Of a stretch of DNA of 64,000 nucleotides, positions 55,416-62,710 are shown one piece after another; within the stretch, counting starts at the first letter, position 1, and every line of letters starts with the position of its first letter. The stretch covers positions 4,622-68,621 of the forward strand of contig JBGSMF010000263.1 in NCBI GenBank assembly GCA_041740315.1, in the 5' to 3' direction. The notes under the pieces are model-generated. The model was not told the origin of the DNA and searched no databases. It saw nothing but the letters and a program-made list of their open reading frames with translations. This stretch comes from JBGSMF01 sp041740315. Its GTDB lineage: Bacteria > Chloroflexota > Anaerolineae > Fen-1058. The position numbers were made by a program, and so were the translations under genes.

Positions 55416-56660
55416 TTAGCGATCCACGTCGCCGAGCACAATATCAACACTGCCAATGATGGCCACCAGATCGGCCACCATCGCGCCCTTGGAAAGCTGC
55501 GGCAAGGCCGCCAGGTTGGCAAACGATGGGCAGCGAAAATGCACCCGGCGCGGCAGGCCGCTGCCATCGCTGCACAAATAAACGCCAAACTCGCCGCGCG
55601 GCGATTCGACCGCCGTGTACACCTCGCCCACCGGCGGGCGAAAGCCCTCGGTCCACAGCTTGAAATGATGGATGAGCGCTTCCATGCTATAGGCCAGTTC
55701 TTCCTTGGGCGGCGGCGCCACTTTGCGGTCATCGGCAATGTATGGGCCGCCAGGCAATGTATCTAGTGCTTGCTGAATAATCCGTAGGCTTTCCCACATC
55801 TCCATCATCCGGCAGCGATAGCGGTCGTACACGTCGCCATTTTGGCCCAGGGGCACATCGAACTGGAAATGGTCGTAGCTGGAATACGGCATGGCCTTGC
55901 GGATATCCCAGTTGACGCCGCTGCCGCGCAGGCTGGGGCCTGTCATGCTCCACGCGATAGCCGTTTTGGCGTCTACCACGCCAATGCCCTGGGTGCGGTC
56001 TAGCCACAAGGGGTTTTCCTTCAGCAGCGCCTCGTACTCTTGTATGCGCCCTGGCATCAGCTTGAGAAATTGTTGAACTGCCGGCGCAAAATCGGCGGGC
56101 ACGTCGCGCCACAGCCCGCCAGGGCGAAAATAGCTGGCCATCATCCGCTGCCCCGAAACCAGCTCGATGATGTCTAAAATAGCCTCGCGCTCGCGGAAAC
56201 AGTACAAGAACATGCTCATTGCGCCGATATCCAGCGCGTGCGTGCCCAGCCAGACCAGGTGGCTGGCAATGCGAGACAGCTCGCACAAAATCACCCGCAC
56301 GTACTGCGCCCGCGGCGGCACCGGCACATCCATCAATTTTTCCACGGCCATGCAATAGCCCAGGTTGCTCGAGAGCGGCGACAGATAATCCATTCGATCC
56401 GTCAGCGGGATGACCTTGACATAGGTTTCTTTTTCAGCCGTCTTTTCAATGCCGGTGTGCAAAAAGCCGACATCTGGCACGCAACTGATGACATTTTCGC
56501 CATCTAGCTCCAACAGCAGGCGCAGCACGCCGTGGGTGCTGGGATGCTGCGGGCCCATGTTCAGCAGCATTGTCTCGCCGCTGATGGCGCGCTCGGAAAC
56601 CAAACTTTTCAATTGGTCGAGTGTGACCTCACTCACTCCAGATTCTTGCAGAGTAGGCAT
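55416..56660 (-). CDS. nuoD: NADH-quinone oxidoreductase subunit D
   Basis: A 414-residue quinone-site subunit related to hydrogenase large subunits. It has 'LLNMGPQHPSTHGVLRLLLELDGENV', 'GFLHTGIEKTAE', 'YLSPLSSNLGYCMAVEKL', 'HLVWLGTHALDIGA', 'GSGVNWDIRKAMPY' and 'DIVLGDVDR' at the end. The conserved quinone-site His and Tyr are present. ATG 56660 is chosen; the 13 residues upstream are repeat-derived. Confidence 0.96.
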   Translation of the reverse strand: MPTLQESGVSEVTLDQLKSLVSERAISGETMLLNMGPQHPSTHGVLRLLLELDGENVISCVPDVGFLHTGIEKTAEKETYVKVIPLTDRMDYLSPLSSNLGYCMAVEKLMDVPVPPRAQYVRVILCELSRIASHLVWLGTHALDIGAMSMFLYCFREREAILDIIELVSGQRMMASYFRPGGLWRDVPADFAPAVQQFLKLMPGRIQEYEALLKENPLWLDRTQGIGVVDAKTAIAWSMTGPSLRGSGVNWDIRKAMPYSSYDHFQFDVPLGQNGDVYDRYRCRMMEMWESLRIIQQALDTLPGGPYIADDRKVAPPPKEELAYSMEALIHHFKLWTEGFRPPVGEVYTAVESPRGEFGVYLCSDGSGLPRRVHFRCPSFANLAALPQLSKGAMVADLVAIIGSVDIVLGDVDR

Positions 56661-56671
56661 ACTTGTCCTGC

Positions 56672-56699
56672 GTTGGGTATTAGGTATTGGGCATGGCAT
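56672..56699. repeat. Four degenerate heptamers at the nuoC-nuoD junction
   Basis: gttgggt, attaggt, attgggc and atggcat are in seven-base register. They supply the last codons of nuoC ('YAMPNT' and stop, minus strand) and the 5' leader of nuoD. Confidence 0.7.
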
Positions 56700-57204
56700 A
56701 CGGCTTTTGACTGTCTATTTCGTCAAAGTTGTGCGTGAATTGCACTTGTTCTACATACAACCCCAGGTGATCCCGGCGCATGGGGTGCCCCATATAGTCT
56801 TCGGGCAGCAGCAAGCGGCGGAGATCGGGGTGACCCACAAACGTAATACCAAACAAATCATAGACCTCGCGCTCGTACCAGTTTGCGCCCGGCCACACAC
56901 CCGTCACCGATTGCACCTGTGCAGCTTGCTGGAGCACGCGCACCTTGAGCCGCAGGCGGATGTTGTGAGACATTGAGTAAAGCTGGTAGTTGAGGTCAAA
57001 GCGGGGATCGCGCGGCAAATGGTCTACGGCGCATAAATCTGTGAACATGTTGAACGCCATTTCATCGCGCAAGAATGTAGCTAGCTCAACCAAATGCTCA
57101 GATTGAACCACCAGCGTCACTTGGCCGCGAAACTCGATCACCTCGATCACGGCGTTGGCAAAGCGCTCGCGCAGTTCTAGGGCAATCGTCTTCAAATCCG
57201 TCAT
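56680..57204 (-). CDS. nuoC: NADH-quinone oxidoreductase subunit C
   Basis: A 174-residue peripheral subunit: 'FLRDEMAFNMFTDLCAVDHLPRDPRFDLNYQLYSM', 'VQSVTGVWPGANWYEREVYDLFGITFVGHPDLRRLLLPEDYMGHPMRRDH' is the full NuoC signature ('ERE.YDLFGI.F.GHP.LRRI'). ATG 57204 has GGAAAG upstream. The last residues lie in a heptamer repeat. Confidence 0.95.
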   Translation of the reverse strand: MTDLKTIALELRERFANAVIEVIEFRGQVTLVVQSEHLVELATFLRDEMAFNMFTDLCAVDHLPRDPRFDLNYQLYSMSHNIRLRLKVRVLQQAAQVQSVTGVWPGANWYEREVYDLFGITFVGHPDLRRLLLPEDYMGHPMRRDHLGLYVEQVQFTHNFDEIDSQKPYAMPNT

Positions 57205-57215
57205 CTTTCCACTTC

Positions 57216-57698
57216 CTACTTCCAATCCGCCAGTTTTTCGCCCTTGACCTTTTCGTGCAACTTGATAATGCCGTCAATCAGCGCCTCGGGGCGGGGCGGG
57301 CAGCCTGCCACGTACACATCCACCGGCACAATCTCGTCTACCCCCTGCACAATGGCATAGTTGTTAAACACCCCTCCGTTCGAAGCGCAATCGCCCATTG
57401 CAATCACCCACTTGGGGTCTGGCATCTGGTCGTACAAGCGGCGCAGCACTGGGGCCATCTTGCGCGATACGCGCCCGGCTACAATCATCAAATCGCTCTG
57501 GCGCGGGCTGGCGCGCATCAGTTCCATGCCAAAGCGGCTCAGATCATAATGGCTGGCCTGCGCGCTCATCATTTCGATGGCGCAACAGGCCAGGCCAAAC
57601 AACATGGGCCACATGGCGTTGGTGCGCGACCAGTTGACAACCTTTTCCAACGTGGTCGTCAGCACACCCAGATTGCCCAGCTTTTGCTCTAGTCCCAT
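57216..57698 (-). CDS. nuoB: NADH-quinone oxidoreductase subunit B ([4Fe-4S] N2)
   Basis: A 160-residue subunit with the terminal N2 cluster. Cys ligands are in 'LFGLACCAIEMM' (tandem Cys), 'IAMGDCASNGGVF' and 'VYVAGCPPRPEAL'. 'FGMELMRASPRQSDLMIVAGRVSRKMAP' is conserved. It overlaps nuoA by ten bases. Confidence 0.97.
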   Translation of the reverse strand: MGLEQKLGNLGVLTTTLEKVVNWSRTNAMWPMLFGLACCAIEMMSAQASHYDLSRFGMELMRASPRQSDLMIVAGRVSRKMAPVLRRLYDQMPDPKWVIAMGDCASNGGVFNNYAIVQGVDEIVPVDVYVAGCPPRPEALIDGIIKLHEKVKGEKLADWK

Positions 57699-58054
57699 TC
57701 AAACGCCCCCTTTTTCCACGCATACACATACCCCACCAGCAAAATGAGGACAAACACAATCATCTCGCCCAACAAAAACCAGCCGGCCTCACCGGCCCCC
57801 CTTAGCAGAACCGCCCAGGGGAACAAGAAAATAATCTCTACGTCGAACAAGATGAACAGGACCGCCACCAGATAGAACTTGATCGGAAAGCGCCGTTGAG
57901 CCGGGCCGATGGGCGTCATGCCAGATTCGTAGGCGCTTTGCTTGCGCGGCGTGGGGCGGCGCGGGCCCAAAAGCGTGCCCAGCAATACAGCCGCTGCCGC
58001 GATAAATGTCGCTACCCCAAAAAGGATCAAGATAGGCAAATAGCTAGACAACAC
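57689..58054 (-). CDS. nuoA: NADH-quinone oxidoreductase subunit A
   Basis: A 121-residue three-helix membrane subunit. 'KQSAYESGMTPIGPAQRRFPIKFYLVAVLFILFDVEIIFLFPWAV' is the family core with the conserved Cys position occupied by Ala/Ser-like residues ('YESG' instead of 'YECG'). GTG 58054 is chosen because AAAGGAG lies five bases upstream. It is the first gene of the operon; I cannot point to a clear minus-strand promoter between 58055 and 58200. Confidence 0.93.
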   Translation of the reverse strand: MLSSYLPILILFGVATFIAAAAVLLGTLLGPRRPTPRKQSAYESGMTPIGPAQRRFPIKFYLVAVLFILFDVEIIFLFPWAVLLRGAGEAGWFLLGEMIVFVLILLVGYVYAWKKGAFEWD

Positions 58055-58067
58055 ATCTGCTCCTTTC

Positions 58068-58109
58068 AACCTCACCCATCTCTATCTATGGGAGGGGTTA
58101 GGAGAGGTT
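58068..58109. repeat. Imperfect inverted repeat upstream of nuoA
   Basis: aacctcacccatctc (58068-58082) is roughly inverted by gggaggggttaggagaggtt (58090-58109). Words of the form ctcaccc/ctaacccctcccat are typical of the repeat layer here. It would be in the nuoA leader or promoter region. Confidence 0.55.
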
Positions 58110-58201
58110 AATACAAGCACAACGGTTGTATCTTAGCACAAACCATTCTCAAAATCAAGACCGATTTCTTTTTAATTGGCGTATTGGTTCAGTCTATCCT
58201 A

Positions 58202-58230
58202 TTCCAGCTTAACCCTGGCTGTGGTATAAT
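58202..58230 (+). promoter_or_regulatory. Promoter of the mazG/yabN gene
   Basis: A perfect TATAAT (58225-58230) with a weak -35 (TTCCAG, 58202-58207, spacing 17), 36 bases before the ATG at 58267. The leader would be about 30 bases. Confidence 0.55.
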
Positions 58231-58266
58231 CCAAAATACATTATCGAGGCAATCCAGCTAAATGCT

Positions 58267-59721
58267 ATGACGATTACGATTTTGGGCCTGGGGCCCGGCC
58301 GCATCAACCAATTGACGCTTGAAGCGTGGCAACTTTTGACCGAGGCGTCCGAGCTTTACCTGCGCACGTGCCGGCATCCCACCGTGGCAGGCTTGCCGCC
58401 GCACCTGCAATGGCACAGTTTTGATGCGCTGTACGACCAGGCTGAGGATTTTGAGCATGTCTATGATGCCATCGCCAGCCAAGTGGTGCAATTGGCGCAA
58501 CGTCCCCAGGGCGTCATTTACGCTGTGCCGGGCCACCCGTTGGTAGGGGAAGCCACGGTGACGCGCATTCTCAACCTGGCCGAACAAGCCGGCATCAACG
58601 CGCGCGTCATCGGCGCGCCCAGTTTTATCGAACCCGTGCTGGAAGCGCTGCGGCTTGACGCAATGGGCGGGCTGCAAATTTTTGATGCGCTCGACCTGGC
58701 CTCCATGCATCACCCGCCGCTCAACCCAGATGTGCCGGCCATCGTCGGCCAGCTTTACAGCCGCCAGATAGCGGCAGAAGTCAAGCTGACGCTGATGAAC
58801 CAATACCCCGATGAACACCCGATGACGATTTTGCAGGCCGCCGGCACACCCAGCCAGCGCAGCGAGTCTTTGCCTCTGTACGAGCTGGACCGGCGTGATT
58901 ATGATCATCTGACCACTCTGTACGTGCCGCCATTGGCCCAGCCGGGCGGCCTGGAAATGTTCCAGGATACCATTGCGCGGCTGCGCGCGCCCGACGGCTG
59001 CCCGTGGGATCGCGAACAGACTCATCAAACGCTGAGCCGCAATCTGATGGAAGAGGCTTTCGAGGTCTTGCAGGTGTTGGATGCCGACGATGCCGGCGCG
59101 CTGTGCGAAGAGCTGGGCGACCTGCTTTTGCAAATTGTGCTCCACAGCCAGATTGCGGTCGAGTCTGGCGAGTTTAGCATGGCTCAAGTTGTTGCGCACA
59201 TTGATGCCAAGATCAAGCGCCGTCACCCGCACGTGTTTGGCAACATTCAGGTTTCGGGCGTGGACGATGTCATTAGCAACTGGGAAGCTATCAAACAGGG
59301 TGAACGCGAGCAAGCCAACCACCAGGCCGCAACTAACAAGTCTATACTGGCCGGTGTGCCAGCGGCGCTGCCGGCATTGGCCCAGGCCGAGGCCTATGGC
59401 GAACGGGCTGCCCGCCTGGGCTTTGATTGGCCCAATATCGCCGGCGTGCTGGATAAAGTGAACGAGGAACTGCGCGAGCTTGAGCAAACTACAGAAGCCC
59501 AAGCGCGCACAGCCGAATTTGGCGATCTGTTGTTTGCCTTGGTCAATGTGGCTCGCTGGCTGGGCATTGACCCAGAAGCGGCCCTGCGGCAGGCCAATGC
59601 CAAGTTTGCCAGCCGCTTTCAAGGAGTAGAGGAACAAGCCCGCGCTCAGGGGCGCGCGCTCCCTCAGATGAGCCTGGATGAAATGGAGCAGCTTTGGCAG
59701 GCCGTTAAAGCAGCAGAGTGA
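58267..59721 (+). CDS. mazG: Tetrapyrrole-methylase-like / MazG nucleoside triphosphate pyrophosphohydrolase (YabN type)
   Basis: A 484-residue two-domain protein. Residues 1-215 are a methylase-like domain ('ITILGLGPGRINQLTLEAWQLL', 'VIYAVPGHPLVGEATV'). Residues about 240-484 hold MazG: 'LRAPDGCPWDREQTHQTLSRNLMEEAFEVLQVLDADD', 'ALCEELGDLLLQIVLHSQIA' (E-x-x-E-x-x-D metal motif) and 'IKRRHPHVFG', with a second weaker MazG repeat ('LNFDWPNIAGVLDKVNEELRELE'-like, then 'EFGDLLFALVNVARWLGIDPE'). It removes PPi from abnormal or excess NTPs. There is a monocistronic-looking promoter upstream. Confidence 0.94.
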   Translation: MTITILGLGPGRINQLTLEAWQLLTEASELYLRTCRHPTVAGLPPHLQWHSFDALYDQAEDFEHVYDAIASQVVQLAQRPQGVIYAVPGHPLVGEATVTRILNLAEQAGINARVIGAPSFIEPVLEALRLDAMGGLQIFDALDLASMHHPPLNPDVPAIVGQLYSRQIAAEVKLTLMNQYPDEHPMTILQAAGTPSQRSESLPLYELDRRDYDHLTTLYVPPLAQPGGLEMFQDTIARLRAPDGCPWDREQTHQTLSRNLMEEAFEVLQVLDADDAGALCEELGDLLLQIVLHSQIAVESGEFSMAQVVAHIDAKIKRRHPHVFGNIQVSGVDDVISNWEAIKQGEREQANHQAATNKSILAGVPAALPALAQAEAYGERAARLGFDWPNIAGVLDKVNEELRELEQTTEAQARTAEFGDLLFALVNVARWLGIDPEAALRQANAKFASRFQGVEEQARAQGRALPQMSLDEMEQLWQAVKAAE

Positions 59722-59744
59722 TTTTTTAAACGAGGAGGAAGCCT

Positions 59745-60383
59745 GTGGGAGATTTTTTAAAGCTATTGACCCAAGTTGCCGGAATAGTGGCCATGCTCCT
59801 GATGATTGGGGCGGGCTATTATCTCTACCGGGCATTGCGCGCGCGCAAAGAATCGCGCTCGGCCATGTTTGGAGCCGAGCGCCAATCGTCTGGCGATCGG
59901 GCAATCCGCGCGGCGTTGAGCAGCATGGCGTTGTTTGGCCTGGCGCTGTTGTTTTTTGGCATCGCTTTGCTGGGTGAAAACATTAGCCCGCCCACCGTCA
60001 TCTCAAGCCCCACTCCCACCGCGCCACGCACTACCCCTGCCACCGGCGTCACGCCGGCAAAGGTTACGCCTGCCAGCCCAGCCACTGCGGCGGCACCCAC
60101 CGTAGCGGTGACTCTAGTCATAACACCCACTGCAATCCCCCTGGTCACGGTGACAGGCGAACCACGCAAGACAGCCGTGGTGAGCGGCGCGGGCGAAAAC
60201 CTGCTCAAGCTGCGGCGCGAGCCAGCCGTCACCGCCGATATTATCGTGCAATATCCAGATGGGACCGTGCTCGAGGTTATGGAAGGCCAGCAGACCAACC
60301 AGGGCATTGTCTGGCAACAAGTGCGCGACGCTCAGGGAAACGAAGGCTGGGTGGCAAACCAATACCTGGTATATAACCCCTGA
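59745..60383 (+). CDS. Membrane protein with bacterial SH3 domain
   Basis: A 212-residue protein. There are two membrane helices (about 8-28 and 60-80), then a Thr/Pro/Ala-rich linker (about 85-140), and a C-terminal SH3b domain ('AGENLLKLRREPAVTADIIVQYPDGTVLEVMEGQQTNQGIVWQQVRDAQGNEGWVANQYL'). SH3b domains of this kind bind peptidoglycan or other wall polymers. The start is GTG 59745 with GAGGAGG nearby. It is 23 bases after mazG. Confidence 0.8.
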   Translation: MGDFLKLLTQVAGIVAMLLMIGAGYYLYRALRARKESRSAMFGAERQSSGDRAIRAALSSMALFGLALLFFGIALLGENISPPTVISSPTPTAPRTTPATGVTPAKVTPASPATAAAPTVAVTLVITPTAIPLVTVTGEPRKTAVVSGAGENLLKLRREPAVTADIIVQYPDGTVLEVMEGQQTNQGIVWQQVRDAQGNEGWVANQYLVYNP

Positions 60384-60401
60384 GAGCCTGTCTGAAAGGT
60401 A

Positions 60402-60423
60402 GGCTTGCATCCTCATGCAAGCC
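60402..60423. repeat. Palindrome ggcttgcat / atgcaagcc
   Basis: A perfect 9-bp stem around cctc. The same stem is at 22008-22029 around gggg. It is preceded by gagcctgtctgaaag (60384-60398), which resembles one end of the 5805/11199 elements. It lies in the 130-base gap between the SH3 gene and 60513. Confidence 0.6.
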
Positions 60424-60512
60424 GGTGGGTGGGGGTGTTTGCGCAGAGATGTGCTGGTGCATATCCCCTGAGGCATTCATCGTGGCAGCATTAGGCAGAA
60501 AGGATATTTCTC

Positions 60513-60878
60513 ATGAGTAATCGGAACGATGAAATCGAACGACTCAAACGACTGCGCGACAAGCAGCTCACCGCGCGCGACCCCCAGGTCTACCAGCGCA
60601 AGCTCCACCAGCAAATTAGCCAAAAGCAAAAAAAACACAAAAGCAAGAAAACTGGGTTAAAAGATATTCTAGATGTCATCCCGCGCAAGTGGCTGGGCAT
60701 TGTCATCGGCGGATTGCTTGGTATTGCGGTGTGGGTGATCCTCAACCTGGTGGCAGCAACTGCCTCGTGGGCTGACATAGCTGGCTTGGCGGCTATCGTC
60801 CTCTTGGCGATAATCGGCTTTATCATCGGCCAGGCTTTTGACGTGCGCAACGAGCTGATTGACTTTGCCAGCAAATAA
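60513..60878 (+). CDS. Small membrane protein with basic N-terminal region
   Basis: A 121-residue protein of unknown function. Residues 1-50 are highly charged and Lys-rich ('QISQKQKKHKSKKTGLKD', probably cytoplasmic). Two helices follow (about 61-84 and 88-110). It ends 'AFDVRNELIDFASK'. Many unrelated bacteria carry such short two-helix proteins; no motif is diagnostic. There is a ribosome binding site AAAGGA upstream of ATG. Confidence 0.65.
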   Translation: MSNRNDEIERLKRLRDKQLTARDPQVYQRKLHQQISQKQKKHKSKKTGLKDILDVIPRKWLGIVIGGLLGIAVWVILNLVAATASWADIAGLAAIVLLAIIGFIIGQAFDVRNELIDFASK

Positions 60879-60933
60879 CTGCTCAGCCTACCCTCCCGCA
60901 GGCTATAGCGAACCTGCGGGAGGGTGAGCAGTT
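60877..60933. terminator. CCCTCCCGCAGG palindrome (copy 2), probable terminator
   Basis: aactgctcagcctaccctcc (60877 on) and its inverted copy (60913-60933, ending gtgagcagtt) flank a ten-base spacer. The arms match those of the 24396-24534 element, but here they are adjacent. No T-run follows, so termination is not assured. It lies between the 60513 gene and the reductase gene. Confidence 0.55.
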
Positions 60934-60981
60934 CACCACAAATAAATAACCACCGTACTGAGCGACAGCAAAGGAGCAACC

Positions 60982-62142
60982 ATGCAATATCGAACTTTTG
61001 GAAAACTGGACTGGAAGCCTTCTGCATTGGGCTTTGGCGCGATGCGCCTGCCGGTGATTGATGACGACGCCGGCAAAATTGACGAGCCGCAAGCCACCCG
61101 CATGCTGCGCTATGCCATTGATCACGGCGTCAACTATGTGGATACGGCCTATCCCTATCATCGTGGTGAAAGCGAAAAATTTGTAGGGCGGGCGCTTCAA
61201 GACGGCTATCGAGAGAGAGTGCGGCTGGCAACCAAACTGCCTTCCTGGCTCGTCAAAAGCACCGACGACTTTGATCGCTTTCTCAACGAACAATTGGAAC
61301 GCTTACAGACGGATCACATTGACTTTTATCTCCTTCACGCCCTCAATGCCAGCCATTGGGACAACCTGCCCAAGTTCAAGGTGTTTGATTGGGCCGAGCG
61401 GGCAATGGCAGATGGCCGCTTTCACTACCTGGGCTTTTCCTTCCACGATGAGTATGAGGTGTTTCAGAAAATAATAGATGGATATGACAATTGGACCTTT
61501 TGCCAAATTCAATACAACTATATGGATGAAGAGCACCAGGCCGGCACACGAGGATTAAAGTACGCTGCCGACAAGGGATTGGCTGTGGTCATCATGGAGC
61601 CAATCCGAGGCGGGCGGCTTTCGATCAGCCCGCCACAGTCTATTGTGGATTTGTGGAACACTGCCCCTCGCCAGCGCAGCTCGGCCGAGTGGGCCTTGCA
61701 GTGGGTATGGAATCATCCAGAGGTATCGCTGGCGCTCAGCGGCATGAGCACGATGCAGCACGTGGAAGAAAATCTTGCCAGCGCCGGGCGTTCTGGGCCT
61801 GGCACTTTGACCCAAGAAGAACTGGCGCTCATTGGGCGCGTGCGAGACAAATACCGCGAAATCTGCCCCATCCCCTGCACAAAGTGCGAATACTGCCTGC
61901 CCTGTCCCAACGAGGTCAACATCCCGCGCATTTTGGAAATCTATAACGAAGCCATCATGTACAACGAGTACGGCTCGGGCCGTATGTACTATAGCTGGCT
62001 GGAGGAAAAGGAGCGAGCCGACCAGTGCATTGAATGTCTAGAGTGCGAGGACAAATGCCCGCAAGGCATTGACATTAGCGACTGGCTGAAAAAGGCGCAC
62101 GAACTGCTGAGCGCCGCAGGGGCAGACAATAGCTCAGCCTAG
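60982..62142 (+). CDS. Aldo/keto reductase with C-terminal [4Fe-4S] domain
   Basis: A 386-residue protein. The aldo/keto reductase barrel (about 1-290) has 'LDWKPSALGFGAMRLP', the catalytic Asp/Tyr in 'YVDTAYPYHRGESE', Lys in 'ATKLPSW' and His in 'FYLLHALNA'. The C-terminal part (about 300-386) holds two ferredoxin-like Cys groups: 'PCTKCEYCLPCPNEVNIPRIL' and 'CIECLECEDKCPQGIDISDWL'. Such proteins are widespread in anaerobes and their substrates are mostly unknown. It starts at ATG with AAAGGAG upstream. It is the last intact housekeeping-type gene before the scarred region. Confidence 0.9.
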   Translation: MQYRTFGKLDWKPSALGFGAMRLPVIDDDAGKIDEPQATRMLRYAIDHGVNYVDTAYPYHRGESEKFVGRALQDGYRERVRLATKLPSWLVKSTDDFDRFLNEQLERLQTDHIDFYLLHALNASHWDNLPKFKVFDWAERAMADGRFHYLGFSFHDEYEVFQKIIDGYDNWTFCQIQYNYMDEEHQAGTRGLKYAADKGLAVVIMEPIRGGRLSISPPQSIVDLWNTAPRQRSSAEWALQWVWNHPEVSLALSGMSTMQHVEENLASAGRSGPGTLTQEELALIGRVRDKYREICPIPCTKCEYCLPCPNEVNIPRILEIYNEAIMYNEYGSGRMYYSWLEEKERADQCIECLECEDKCPQGIDISDWLKKAHELLSAAGADNSSA

Positions 62143-62150
62143 CAAAATGC

Positions 62151-62216
62151 TTCAAGGCGTTGTACGATTTGACGCCGGAAGAGATTGCAATTGTAGAAAA
62201 TCAGGTGATGGCTTGA
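62151..62216 (+). pseudogene. 3' scrap of a restriction-modification (N6-adenine methylase type) gene
   Basis: In the frame starting 62151 the DNA reads 'FKALYDLTPEEIAIVENQ' and then 'VMA' stop. This is the usual last line of Eco57I/type IIG and related N6-methylase proteins ('LYDLTPEEIAIVE'). No upstream part of such a protein is present: the reductase gene ends at 62142. A deletion must have joined the two. The stop codon (62214-62216) overlaps the TTG start of the next gene, suggesting that the lost methylase gene was the head of that operon. Confidence 0.7.
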
Positions 62217-62710
62217 AACGACAAGAGCTTTACCTCGATGACGCGCCCATCGAGGCGTGGCTAACCCGGCTCTGTGAAACTGCCAGGCTGGACTTGTCAC
62301 TGGCTCGGCAAGAAGCATTACTGCGCTTGATCTGGCAAGAAGCATACTTGCCTCGACAAGGATTGGTAACTAGTGTAGTAACCTTGCTGGGCCGGGGGTG
62401 TTTTGGCTCGAATTGGCAGGATACTTTTAGGCGCGATATGGCCGCGGTGCGCCAGGCGCTTGCTAGAGCCGGCCACAGATTGGCTTACTCTCGCGAGCAT
62501 GGCGGTTATTACGTTGAGGGACGGCCTATGCTAGATGAACGATTGCAACGGCTCATCGCTGGGGCCGTCGCCGAAGTTGACCCCAGGCAAATTGCGATTT
62601 ACCGGCAACTCAGCCCTGCTCAAAGAATATGGCAGTTGGCGCATCTTTCCGATTGGCTGCGCCAGGCAAATGAACGCCGGCTGCGGCGTGAAAGGACTGG
62701 CCGAAAATGA
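62213..62710 (+). CDS. Probable winged-helix protein upstream of a nucleotidyltransferase
   Basis: A 165-residue protein of unknown function. The middle ends in a wing-like sequence ('RRDMAAVRQALARAGHRLAYSREHGGYYVEGRP', about 75-107), suggesting a winged-helix DNA-binding fold. The last 55 residues ('AGAVAEVDPRQIAIYRQLSPAQRIWQLAHLSDWLRQANERRLRRERTG') match a short helical module often found beside DUF6036-type nucleotidyltransferases. TTG 62213 overlaps the methylase scrap's stop. Its stop overlaps the next gene (ATGA, 62707-62710). The pair could be a toxin-antitoxin-like module, with this the regulator. That is inference. Confidence 0.65.
   Translation: MKRQELYLDDAPIEAWLTRLCETARLDLSLARQEALLRLIWQEAYLPRQGLVTSVVTLLGRGCFGSNWQDTFRRDMAAVRQALARAGHRLAYSREHGGYYVEGRPMLDERLQRLIAGAVAEVDPRQIAIYRQLSPAQRIWQLAHLSDWLRQANERRLRRERTGRK

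Noticed and set aside
58258..59904. 548-codon open frame antisense to mazG
   Set aside because: It mirrors the real MazG/YabN gene, which has complete motifs and a promoter. The antisense frame has none.
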